From Phycisphaerae bacterium (GTDB lineage Bacteria > Planctomycetota > Phycisphaerae > UBA1845 > PWPN01): a stretch of DNA of 48,454 nt. Below the pieces are notes generated by a model. It did no database searches. It was not told the origin of the DNA and was given only the letters and a program-made list of their open reading frames with translations. The position numbers and the translations under genes were made by a program. Below are positions 8,747 to 16,368 of this stretch, one piece after another. How positions within the stretch are numbered: position 1 is the stretch's first letter; every line of letters begins with the position of its first letter. The DNA is taken from the NCBI GenBank assembly GCA_035384605.1, contig DAOOIV010000031.1, forward strand, positions 1 through 48,454. Reading direction: 5' to 3'.

Positions 8747-10249
8747 ATGACCGACCGCGAACAATTGGAGCTGCTAATCCACGCGGGGCACCCATTGATT
8801 TCGGTGGTGACCGGCGAGGAGGAATCTGCTGTCAACCTGGTTCGTGAAGTGGCCTTCGACATGGCCCGGGACCTAGCGGGGCTGGGCTTGTGGCAGTGGT
8901 CGGTCGCCTCGGGATTGCGGGATGGCCTGGTCGACGCGGGCAAGCGTGTGACTACCACGGAGAACGCGGCGGTCGCCCTTGCGCAGCTCACTCAGCTTCC
9001 TGGACGCTACATCTGCGTGATGCTTGATCTTGGTCCGCACCTATCCGACGCGAAGACGCTGCGGTACTTCCGCGAAGCAGTCTGTCATTGCCGTCAGACC
9101 GGCAGTCACATGGTGCTGATTGACTACGCCGACCAACTGCCTTCGGTTGTAGCGATGGAGGCGGCGCGTTTCGAGGTTTCGCTGCCCAGTGAAACGGAGC
9201 TGGATTGCATCATCCGAGAGGTTGTTCGTCGTCTTCACCGTCGGGAGCCGATCGAAGTGGACCTGACGCGCCGCCAGCTCCAGACGATCATCCGCAACCT
9301 TCGCGGCCTGACCCGACGGCAGGCCGAGCGAATCATCACCGAGGTCGTCCTGGAGGACCATCGCCTGGATGCTTCGGACATCAACGGCATTCTGGCCGCC
9401 AAGCGGCGCACCCTGGACAGCGGGAGACTGCTGGAGTACGTGGAGGCCCCGGTGGACCTGTCCGAGATCGGCGGCCTGCGGCGTCTCAAGCATTGGTTGA
9501 AGCTCAGGCAGCAAGCAATGTCGGATGAGGCTGCCAAGTTCGGCATCACTGCCCCGCGGGGCGTTCTGATGCTTGGCGTGCAGGGTGCCGGCAAGAGCCT
9601 GTGCGCCAAGGCCATTGCGACGGCCTGGCAGCGGCCCCTCATGCGGATGGATGTCGGTGCCTTGTATGACAAGTACATCGGCGAGTCGGAGCGGCGGCTC
9701 CGCGACGCCCTGAAGCAGGCCGAAAGCATGGCCCCGATCATCCTGTGGATTGACGAAATCGAGAAGGCGTTTGCCTCGGCGGCCTCGCGAAGCACGGATG
9801 GCGGGTTGTCGCAGCGGATGTTCGGCTCGCTGCTGACCTGGATGCAGGAGCACCGAGCGCCGGTGTTCCTGGTCGCCACGGCCAACGACATCGAGGCCCT
9901 GCCGCCGGAGCTCTTGAGAAAGGGGCGATTTGACGAGATCTTCTTCGTTGATCTGCCGGAGGCGTCGACCAGGCGGGAGATCTTTGCCATTCATCTGCGA
10001 AAACGCGGCCGCGATCCGGAAAAGTTCGATTTGGACAAGCTGGCCGAGCGGTCGGAAGGATTCAGTGGCGCGGAGATCGAGCAGGCCGTCGTTTCCGGGT
10101 TGCATCATGCGTTTGCAGAAGGGGCGGCCTTGGACACAGACCGGCTCTTGCAGGCCTTGGAGCAATCGCCGCCGCTTTCGGTGACGATGGCCGAAAGCGT
10201 CCAGGCTCTGCGTCAGTGGGCCAAAGGGCGCTGCATGCCGGCGGATTGA
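8747..10249 (+). CDS. Ycf46-like AAA+ ATPase
   Basis: A 500-residue cytoplasmic AAA+ ATPase with the two-part layout of the Ycf46 family. The N-terminal part (residues 1-240) is a degenerate domain beginning LLIHAGHPLISVVTGEEESAVNLV. The ATPase core has Walker A GVQGAGKS near residue 283, Walker B ILWIDEIEKAF near 335, sensor 1 FLVATANDIEALPPEL, and the arginine-finger region LRKGRFDEIFFVDLP near 390. SGAEIEQAV near 440 is the sensor 2/lid helix. The ATG at 8747 is preceded by GAGGG. Ycf46 is conserved in cyanobacteria and many Planctomycetota, with a proposed link to photosynthesis regulation in the former; the role here is unknown. It is convergent with the AI-2E permease. Confidence 0.85.
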   Translation: MTDREQLELLIHAGHPLISVVTGEEESAVNLVREVAFDMARDLAGLGLWQWSVASGLRDGLVDAGKRVTTTENAAVALAQLTQLPGRYICVMLDLGPHLSDAKTLRYFREAVCHCRQTGSHMVLIDYADQLPSVVAMEAARFEVSLPSETELDCIIREVVRRLHRREPIEVDLTRRQLQTIIRNLRGLTRRQAERIITEVVLEDHRLDASDINGILAAKRRTLDSGRLLEYVEAPVDLSEIGGLRRLKHWLKLRQQAMSDEAAKFGITAPRGVLMLGVQGAGKSLCAKAIATAWQRPLMRMDVGALYDKYIGESERRLRDALKQAESMAPIILWIDEIEKAFASAASRSTDGGLSQRMFGSLLTWMQEHRAPVFLVATANDIEALPPELLRKGRFDEIFFVDLPEASTRREIFAIHLRKRGRDPEKFDLDKLAERSEGFSGAEIEQAVVSGLHHAFAEGAALDTDRLLQALEQSPPLSVTMAESVQALRQWAKGRCMPAD

Positions 10250-10506
10250 CGGGTACTGACGGTTTCCCGAGTTGAAGGCGGATGAATGGACCGGAACGCA
10301 ACCTGGCGAGGATGAGCCATGAGCATGCGGCGGGATTTGTCAAACACCCCGGTTTCGAGGAAATGACCAATACCCAAGCACCAATGACCAAGGGAGTCTG
10401 AAGCCCGAATGGCCAAACCAAGCTATCAATGGTCAGTCTTCAGCCCTGCCGAAGGCTCCGCACTGAGCACTGACGACTGACAACTGATGCCCGACCGCTT
10501 CCCCCG
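10250..10506. other. Convergent intergenic gap with degenerate short repeats
   Basis: No gene is recognised. The text is low in complexity: accaatacccaagcaccaatgaccaa (10363-10391) contains recurring 'accaatgacca'-type phrases, and cactgagcactgacgactgacaactga (10458-10487) contains recurring 'actga' phrases. Such degenerate phrases are often seen in planctomycete intergenic DNA (recalled, not searched). Confidence 0.4.
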
Positions 10507-11616
10507 TCATCCTGACTTTCCCATCCGCCTCTGTGCCAGTCGCGTCTTATTCCAGTGATCGAGAAGCCGCAAGCCGACAACCAGGAGGACGGGGCCGAGA
10601 AAGACGCCGATGAAGCCGAAGGCGATCGCTCCGCCCAGGACACCCAATAAGACCAACACGAAGGGCATGCGGCTGCCCTGACTGATGATCATCGGCTTGA
10701 TGACGTTGTCGACGCTGCTGACCAGCAGTCCCCAGCACACCATAAAGATGCCCCAGCCCAGCCACCCTTTCCAGAAAAGCCAGATCGCGGCCGGGACCCA
10801 GACGAGTGGGGGACCCATCGGCACCACCGAAAGAAAGAATGTCAGCAACGCGAGCAGCCCGGCACCGGGAATGCCCGCGATGAGAAAACCGATACCCGCG
10901 ATGACGCTCTGGGCCAGGGCAGTGCCGAGGATGCCGTAGACGACCCCTCGAACCGTCTTTGCAGCGACGTCGACTAGTTCACGAGTCTGGGCGCCGACGA
11001 TGTGTTCGGTGGCTTCGACGAATCGCTGAGCGACGACCGCACCATCACGGAAAAGGAAGAAGGCGATGAAGATACTGAGGGCCAGCTCGGCGACGCCTTT
11101 CATGAAATGCACGCTGCCGGCGAGCAGCGCCGAAGTGACCGGCTCAACGAAAGGCTTGAGTCGCGAGGTAAGTTGGGCGCTGTCCGAAGCGAGATCTCGC
11201 CATGTGTCGGCCGCATGCGAACCGATCAGAGGAAGCCGCTCAACCCACCCGGGAGGCTCCAGGGGCGGTAACCCCAGGAATTCGCGAAGGCCAGAGCCCA
11301 AAGCCCGCACGTCGTCGGCCAGGCTAAGCCCGATCAAAACGAACGGGGCCAAAAGGATGAGGATGATGCACACCGTCAGAATCGCGGCGGCCAGGCCGCG
11401 ACGACCGCGAAGAAGGTCCGCAAGTCGGGAGCAAATCGGCCAACTCGAGATGCACAACACGATGGCCCACAGGATCGCGGAGATGAACGGCCGCAAGACC
11501 AGGACGCAGCCGATGAGCAGCAGGCCGAGGACCACCAGCCTTAAGGTCAATGTGGTGGCCGGTTCCTTCGGTGCCGACAGATCATCTTTCCGTTGGTTTC
11601 GCTCCTGTTGGTTCAT
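10507..11616 (-). CDS. AI-2E family transporter (TqsA/PerM-type permease)
   Basis: A 369-residue inner-membrane protein of the AI-2E transporter family (PF01594). A polar N terminus (about 22 residues) is followed by two hydrophobic segments (LVVLGLLLIGCVLVLRPFISAILWAIVL), a further segment LAAAILTVCIILILLAPFVLIGLSLA near 75, an amphipathic central region, and four C-terminal segments from about 205 onward. The latter include AQSVIAGIGFLIAGIPGAGLLALLTFFLSVVPMGPPLVWVPAAIWL and the conserved VDNVIKPMIISQGSRMPFVLVLLGVLGGAIAFGFIGVFLGPVLL. Characterised relatives export autoinducer-2 or act as Na+/H+ antiporters, so the substrate is open. The ATG at 11616 has a weak CTGGGG upstream. Confidence 0.85.
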   Translation of the reverse strand: MNQQERNQRKDDLSAPKEPATTLTLRLVVLGLLLIGCVLVLRPFISAILWAIVLCISSWPICSRLADLLRGRRGLAAAILTVCIILILLAPFVLIGLSLADDVRALGSGLREFLGLPPLEPPGWVERLPLIGSHAADTWRDLASDSAQLTSRLKPFVEPVTSALLAGSVHFMKGVAELALSIFIAFFLFRDGAVVAQRFVEATEHIVGAQTRELVDVAAKTVRGVVYGILGTALAQSVIAGIGFLIAGIPGAGLLALLTFFLSVVPMGPPLVWVPAAIWLFWKGWLGWGIFMVCWGLLVSSVDNVIKPMIISQGSRMPFVLVLLGVLGGAIAFGFIGVFLGPVLLVVGLRLLDHWNKTRLAQRRMGKSG

Positions 11617-11676
11617 GACCCCAGATAATAAGGATTCTTGTTCGTGTGTCGACCGGTTTCCCCTCGTGCGTGGCCA

Positions 11677-11832
11677 TCATTTGGAGTGGCTGGGGTTGCC
11701 GGACCCTGTTAGGGCGGCCGCCGGGACTTGTTTCGGCCTTCCGCACTCCGCCGCCCATTGCAGAACGTAGTAGAACACGGGGGTCAGGAAGATCCCGCAC
11801 AGGGTCGCGCCGAGCAGGGCAAACGAGATGCT
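11677..11832 (-). pseudogene. C-terminal remnant of an RND efflux permease
   Basis: The reading frame LSISFALLGATLCGIFLTPVFYYVLQWAAE matches the last transmembrane helix and tail of HAE1-type RND permeases, where GIFLTPVFFYVIQ is typical. About 35 residues are recognisable. Upstream (above 11832) the frame turns into unrelated arginine-rich sequence and then meets the FmdB gene, so the other thousand or so residues of the pump are missing. No start or ribosome-binding site belongs to it. It is best read as deletion scar sequence. Confidence 0.6.
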
Positions 11833-11973
11833 GAGCGGGCGATCAAGCTTGGGAGAGCCAGAGAAGCGGGTGCAATGAGAACGAGGCCGACAGCCCCGAA
11901 AGACGATGTAGCGGACCTTGAGTCTCCACGAAAGGGTCCGCGCCTCAAGCACTGCGGAGCCGCGCGGTGCCGC

Positions 11974-12237
11974 TCATGTGGTTTTTCGGAAACGGCCGCC
12001 GCCTTCATTGACCAACTTGGTAAAGCCCTTGCTCTTGAGGTTCTTGTCGCTGAGCATGGACTTGACGGATTGGGCGGTCGAGACCGCACACAACGAGATG
12101 ACCCGTTCAACCGGGTTGCCGCACCTTGGGCAGGCAGCTAACGGCTCCTCGCTCATGGATTGGCGAATTTCGAATCGCTCGCGGCAGTAGTCGCAAGCCT
12201 TTTGTCCGTCTGCTGCGCGATACTCGTAAGTCGGCAT
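11974..12237 (-). CDS. FmdB family zinc-ribbon protein
   Basis: An 87-residue protein that begins with the family signature MPTYEYRAADG and has two CxxC pairs, ACDYCRERF (residue ~16) and ACPRCGNPV (residue ~36), for one zinc ribbon. The first metal knuckle is shifted relative to the usual YEYRCxxCG, because AADGQKACDYC replaces it. The C-terminal tail KNLKSKGFTKLVNEGGGRFRKTT is the usual basic end of this family in Planctomycetota. The FmdB name comes from a putative regulatory protein of an amidase operon; the function is unknown. The ATG at 12237 is chosen over the upstream codon at 12249 because of the MPTYEY start. Confidence 0.85.
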   Translation of the reverse strand: MPTYEYRAADGQKACDYCRERFEIRQSMSEEPLAACPRCGNPVERVISLCAVSTAQSVKSMLSDKNLKSKGFTKLVNEGGGRFRKTT

Positions 12238-12311
12238 GCGGTCGCCCACAGAAAACCATCTCGCGGGATGCCTCGCCCGGCCTCTTCCGGCGCGAGTTCT
12301 TACGAGCCACC

Positions 12312-13532
12312 TCAGCCCGCGTCACTATTATTATACGACGCAGCCGGTTCAGAGCCGATCATCTCCACGGCCATGCGGGCGGCTTGCTCGGCTGCCCGCG
12401 AGGTGCCCAGGGAATTCACGATCCTGGCCAGATCGGTTTTGATCGCTTCCTGTCGAGCCGGGTTGGCGAGGATATCGAGGGCTTCGGCGGCGATGGGCTC
12501 GGTGGAATCATAGTAGGGCATGAATTCGGGCACGATTCGACGGCCGGCGAGGATATTCACCAGGGAAAGATGAGGCGTAGTGATGAGGTGTCGCCCGACC
12601 AGGCGGTAGCCCCACTTGGATCCGTTGTACATCACGATCATCGGGACCCCGTGGCAGGCCACTTCGAGAGTAGCTGTGCCTGAAGCACAGAGGGCCAGGT
12701 CGGAGGCGGACAGCATTTCGGGCAGATGACCGATCTCGACGCGGCAGTTGAGGTTGTCGGTGGGCAGGAACTCACGAATGATGGCCGAGGCACGGGCATC
12801 AGCGGCCGCAAAGAGGAATACGGCGCGGGGATGGTGCTCAGCGATGGTTCGGGCCACCTCGATTTGGCCTGGGAGCACCTCCTGGATCACATGGGACCGC
12901 GACCCCGGCAGGCACGTGACGACGGGCGAACCGGCCTGGCGCATGGCCGCAAGCAGCGTATGATCCGGGTTGTAGTCGGCAAGCTGCTCGACCAACGGAT
13001 GGCCCACATACCTGGCGTCGACGCCTCGCTGTCGGAAGTAGCCTTCTTCAAAGGGCAGGATGGCTGCGACCCGGTTCACACGGCGTCGGAGGCGGCGAAT
13101 CCGCCAGGGAGCCCAAGCCCACAGTTGTGGGGCGATATAGTACAGGACGGGACATCCGGCCTTTCTAAGTCTTTTAGCCATCGGAAGATGCAGCGCTGGA
13201 GAGTCCACGACGATAGCCAGATCGACCGGGGTGGCCGCAAGTATTCGGGAGATTTGGCGCATGAGCCGCCGCGCATGGCGCAGCAGTCGGAGGGCACCGA
13301 CCAACATGGCTGATTTTGACGTCAAATCGTCAATAGCCAGGCAGCCTGCGGCCTGCATTGCCGGTCCAGCGACGCCGAAAAGGTGGGCCTTGGGGCAAAG
13401 ACGGCGAATTTCCCGGACCAGACCGGCCGCATGGCGATCGCCGCTCGGTTCAGCCGCCGAGATGAAGATTCTGGGTCTGGCCGGCGGGGAGCACGATGGT
13501 TTGGCATCTTTGTCGGACTCGGGCACGGTCAT
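12312..13532 (-). CDS. lpxB: Lipid-A-disaccharide synthase
   Basis: Glycosyltransferase family 19 enzyme that joins UDP-2,3-diacylglucosamine and lipid X to form the lipid A disaccharide on the cytoplasmic face of the inner membrane. About 406 residues, slightly longer than E. coli LpxB because of an N-terminal extension. Motifs: RIFISAAEPSGDRHAAGLV near the start, VDSPALHLPMAKRLRKAGCPVLYYIAPQLWAWAPWRIRRL, LPFEEGYFRQRGVDARYVGHPL, LPGSRSHVIQEVLPGQIEVA, and LALCASGTATLEVACHGVPMIVMYNGS. The ATG at 13532 is preferred to the TTG at 13562. Its presence implies an LPS-bearing outer membrane. No other lpx gene lies next to it, which is unusual compared with the lpxD-fabZ-lpxA-lpxB cluster of proteobacteria. 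Confidence 0.93.
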   Translation of the reverse strand: MTVPESDKDAKPSCSPPARPRIFISAAEPSGDRHAAGLVREIRRLCPKAHLFGVAGPAMQAAGCLAIDDLTSKSAMLVGALRLLRHARRLMRQISRILAATPVDLAIVVDSPALHLPMAKRLRKAGCPVLYYIAPQLWAWAPWRIRRLRRRVNRVAAILPFEEGYFRQRGVDARYVGHPLVEQLADYNPDHTLLAAMRQAGSPVVTCLPGSRSHVIQEVLPGQIEVARTIAEHHPRAVFLFAAADARASAIIREFLPTDNLNCRVEIGHLPEMLSASDLALCASGTATLEVACHGVPMIVMYNGSKWGYRLVGRHLITTPHLSLVNILAGRRIVPEFMPYYDSTEPIAAEALDILANPARQEAIKTDLARIVNSLGTSRAAEQAARMAVEMIGSEPAASYNNSDAG

Positions 13533-13773
13533 CGGTATATCAGCGGTCGGGGGGCGGGTCAAACCCGAGGGAAGGGGGGCTGGCGGGACTGCATGTCTGC
13601 GGGTAATATAGATCGCTTCCTGTATCGCCCCTGGCTGTGACTTTTCGGCGAAAGGGGTGAGCCTGCCTCGCAGTGGGGCGGGTGTGGGTATGGAGCGCGG
13701 GAGGTCCGCGCGCCCGGTGAAGTTGCGCGACGCTTCATCGAGTCAGCAGGTCGGTCGCAAGCGGAGGTGTCGT

Positions 13774-14625
13774 TTGGCGTCAGAGTTCGTTCGTAAGCTC
13801 ATCGATTCAGGGATCCATTTCGGTCATCGGACGAGTGCCTGGAATCCCAAAATGCGTCCATACATCTTCGGGACGCGCAATCAGATCCACATCATTGATA
13901 TTCGCGAGACGATCAAGGGCATTTTGTGCGCCAAGAAGTTCGTCGCGAATGTTGTTGCCAAGGGGCAGGATGTTCTGTTCGTGGGGACTAAGCGTCAGGC
14001 CCGCTATGCCGTGATGGATGCCGCCAAGCGCACCGGAATGCATTATGTGTCGGAGCGATGGCTGGGTGGGACGCTGACCAACTACCGGACGATTCGTTCG
14101 CGGCTGGCTCGGCTGGAGGAATTGGAGGCGATTGAAGCGGAGGGGATGGCGGGGAAGTACAGCAAGAAGATGATTGCGACGCTCACGCGGGAGCGACGGA
14201 AGATCAAGCGGAACCTGGAAGGCATCCGGAGCATGACGAAGCTGCCGGGCGTTGTGGTGGTGATCGATGTTCGGCGCGAGTATATCGCCTGTCTTGAAGC
14301 TCGCAAACTCAAGATTCCCGTGATTGGCTTGCTTGATACAGACTCGGATCCCGACTACGTGGATATCGCGATACCGGGTAACGACGACGCGATGCGAGCG
14401 ATCGAGCTGGTTTGCGAGGCGATGGTAGAGGCGATTGAGGAGGGTAAACGGGCACGGCCCGCGGAGGGTGCCGGCGAGGCTGCCGCAACCCGGGGGACTG
14501 CGGGTGCGAAACGATCGAGCCGCGCAGCGGCGCCGGCCGAGGAGGCCGGCGAGTCTACCGCGCAAGAGGGCGACGAAGCCGCGAGCGGCCAGCCGGTGAC
14601 GGATTCGGCCGTGGCCTCGACATAG
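13774..14625 (+). CDS. rpsB: 30S ribosomal protein S2
   Basis: S2 binds the body/head junction of the small subunit. The protein reads ASEFVRKLIDSGIHFGHRTSAWNPKMRPYIFG at its N terminus, with VLFVGTKRQA, ERWLGGTLTNYRTI and IPVIGLLDTDSDPDYVDIAIPGNDDAMRAI in the body. The start is taken as TTG at 13774 because a near-perfect ribosome-binding site (gcGGAGGTgtcgtTTG, 5-base spacing) precedes it and S2 homology begins there. The in-frame GTG at 13657 would add 39 residues with no homology. The C-terminal ~50 residues are an Ala/Glu-rich, low-complexity tail (from about 14440). The 5' leader contains the hairpin GCGCGG-gaggt-CCGCGC (13695-13711), possibly part of an autoregulatory leader. TAATAT at 13604-13609 is a candidate -10 box with no good -35. 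Confidence 0.95.
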   Translation: MASEFVRKLIDSGIHFGHRTSAWNPKMRPYIFGTRNQIHIIDIRETIKGILCAKKFVANVVAKGQDVLFVGTKRQARYAVMDAAKRTGMHYVSERWLGGTLTNYRTIRSRLARLEELEAIEAEGMAGKYSKKMIATLTRERRKIKRNLEGIRSMTKLPGVVVVIDVRREYIACLEARKLKIPVIGLLDTDSDPDYVDIAIPGNDDAMRAIELVCEAMVEAIEEGKRARPAEGAGEAAATRGTAGAKRSSRAAAPAEEAGESTAQEGDEAASGQPVTDSAVAST

Positions 14626-14781
14626 GATAAGAGATCCACGCGCGGCGGCCGGGCGAACCATGCCTGCGCCGTTTCTGATGTCGTTCATGATGGTCCAGGT
14701 GTACTTGGGTTTTCCGGCACAGGTGACTGGGGACCTGGGTCGGGTATGGGTGTGTGTAGCACGCAAGGAGCAAGCAAGCAC

Positions 14782-15615
14782 ATGGCTGAGATTACCGCAG
14801 CAATGGTCAAAGATCTGCGCGAGCGCAGCGGTTTGCCGATGATGGACTGCAAGAGAGCGCTGGAGGAGGCCAGTGGCGACGCCACGAAGGCGCTGGAACT
14901 GCTTCGTAAGCGGGGGGCGGCCGCGGCGGAGAAGAAGGCAGGCCGTGCCATGGGCGAGGGGCGCATGGGCATGTACGTCGACCCGGCCAAGGGGGTCGCG
15001 GCCTTGGCTGAACTGAGCTGTGAGACGGCACCGGTGGGCAGGAACCCGGAGTTCATCGCGCTGGCCAACAAGATTGCGAAACACGCGGCCCTAACGGGCA
15101 ATGCGGATGCAGCGACCATCGGAGCCGAGCAATTCGTCGATGATCCGAGCCAGACCGTACAGGATCTGCTGATCGATGTTCTGAACCGAATTCGGGAGAA
15201 CATGAAGATTGCCCGGGTGGCGAGGGTCCGGGGGCGTGCCGCCGGCTATGTGCATCACGACGGCAAGCTGGGTGTTCTGCTGGTTGTTGAAGGCTCCGGA
15301 GGCAGTGAAGCCCTGCTCAACGACCTCTGCATGCACATCGCGGCAATGGCTCCCAAGGCGTTGCGACGCGAGGACCTGCCGGCCGAGTTGGTTGAAAAGG
15401 AAAAGGAGATCCAGCGGGCCCAGATCATTGCTTCAGGGAAGCCGGAGAACATGGTCGACAAGATTCTCATCGGGAAGATGAACCGCTATTTCAGCGAGCA
15501 GGTTCTGCTCGAGCAGCCCTTCGTGAAAGATGACAAGAAGACTGTCGGCAAGGTCCTTGAAGAGGCCGGTCTTAAGGCGGTCACTTTTCTCCGCATGCAG
15601 GTAGGCGGTGCGTGA
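14782..15615 (+). CDS. tsf: Elongation factor Ts
   Basis: Nucleotide-exchange factor for EF-Tu. 277 residues. The N-terminal UBA-like domain reads ITAAMVKDLRERSGLPMMDCKRALEEASGDATKALELLRKRG. The EF-Tu contact motif, TDFV in E. coli, here reads CETAPVGRNPEF near residue 85, a variant I associate with planctomycete EF-Ts. The C-terminal part has VGKVLEEAGLKAVTFLRMQVGG. The ATG at 14782 has AAGGAG 11 bases upstream; the frame is open to 14746 without homology. It follows rpsB by 156 bases, the usual rpsB-tsf order, and is probably cotranscribed with it. Confidence 0.94.
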   Translation: MAEITAAMVKDLRERSGLPMMDCKRALEEASGDATKALELLRKRGAAAAEKKAGRAMGEGRMGMYVDPAKGVAALAELSCETAPVGRNPEFIALANKIAKHAALTGNADAATIGAEQFVDDPSQTVQDLLIDVLNRIRENMKIARVARVRGRAAGYVHHDGKLGVLLVVEGSGGSEALLNDLCMHIAAMAPKALRREDLPAELVEKEKEIQRAQIIASGKPENMVDKILIGKMNRYFSEQVLLEQPFVKDDKKTVGKVLEEAGLKAVTFLRMQVGGA

Positions 15616-16368
15616 CCGGGGCGGTCGTCCTGAGCACTGCGTATAGCGGCGCCGGCAGTCAAGGAACGAGGAATAGAAGCGCACTCCGCGCATGAACGGG
15701 CCGCGTTCCATCCCATTCTGCAACCAAGGACCCAGCGGTTTTCGGCGAAGGGCCACCGGGAATTGCCGGGCAGCTTTCTTCTTGTGAACAGTCTACTCTC
15801 GCAAAGGCACCCATATATAGGGATCTGTCGTGGTTGTGCGTCAGGGTTTTGCTGCAGCCGTCGTGCGAGGTGGGTCCGATAAAAGAGGCCGATCTATTCT
15901 GAGATGAGGTGGCGCAACAGGTCTCCAGCAGGCTTGGCGAGGTGGAGGTGAGCCACAGCATCGGGGATTTCCCTGAGTTGCTAAAGAAGTTCGACCCGGA
16001 GGCGATTCATATATCAGCGGTCCCGGGGTTCGTCCGTTCATCGGGAAAAGGCTCAGTGCCATACGGGCGAACAGTCCGGCTTGCGGGGCGGTGCGAACGC
16101 TTGGAAGTAAGTTCTGAGGCTTCGAGGCGGTCTGCGGCTCCGGTTGTCAGATCGTAAGCGTCTGAGGCGGATCAGCTTTTGCGGTCCGCAGCCGAATCGC
16201 ACGGTGATTCGAGAGAATGCGCGCAAGCCGCATTGATCTCTGGGCGTAGAGTTCTGAGGCAGATGAACAAAACGGCTCGTGCCGGCCGCTAGTGCGGTTC
16301 CAGACTGTGATCACCTGTAGCCAGCGTTCTGGCTGGATGCTGGGCATGCTTGAGAAAGGGCACGTGAG
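15616..16368. other. 750-bp intergenic region upstream of the first chemoreceptor
   Basis: No gene is recognised. A short open frame (15909-16157, plus) has no ribosome-binding site and no family resemblance. The distal half holds a family A repeat unit (16161-16257) preceded by a more diverged, partial unit (about 16105-16160) with the same aagttctgaggc and cgtaagcgtctgagg boundaries. I looked for sigma-28 and sigma-54 type chemotaxis promoters and found none with correct spacing. Confidence 0.4.
16161..16257 (+). repeat. Dispersed repeat family A, diverged copy
   Basis: It starts tctgaggcggatcagctttt and shares the GCGG-n-CCGC palindrome, the gaatgcgcgcaa core and the closing gttctgagg with the copies at 111-265, 28677-28766 and 31891-31990. 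It lies about 110 bases upstream of the chemoreceptor start. Confidence 0.6.

Noticed and set aside
13807..15084. 425-codon minus-strand frame across rpsB and tsf
   Set aside because: It lies opposite two certain ribosomal/translation genes and has no recognisable domain; it is a shadow.
15782..15819. TTGTGA ... TATATA as a promoter for the first chemoreceptor
   Set aside because: Spacing of 26 bases is incompatible with a sigma-70 promoter.
15875..15882. TCCGATAA as a sigma-28 (chemotaxis) -10 box
   Set aside because: It matches 7 of 8 positions of the -10, but there is no TAAA-type -35 at the required distance.
15909..16157. 82-codon plus-strand ORF upstream of the first chemoreceptor
   Set aside because: GTG start without a ribosome-binding site and no recognised family; part of its 3' end is repeat-like sequence.
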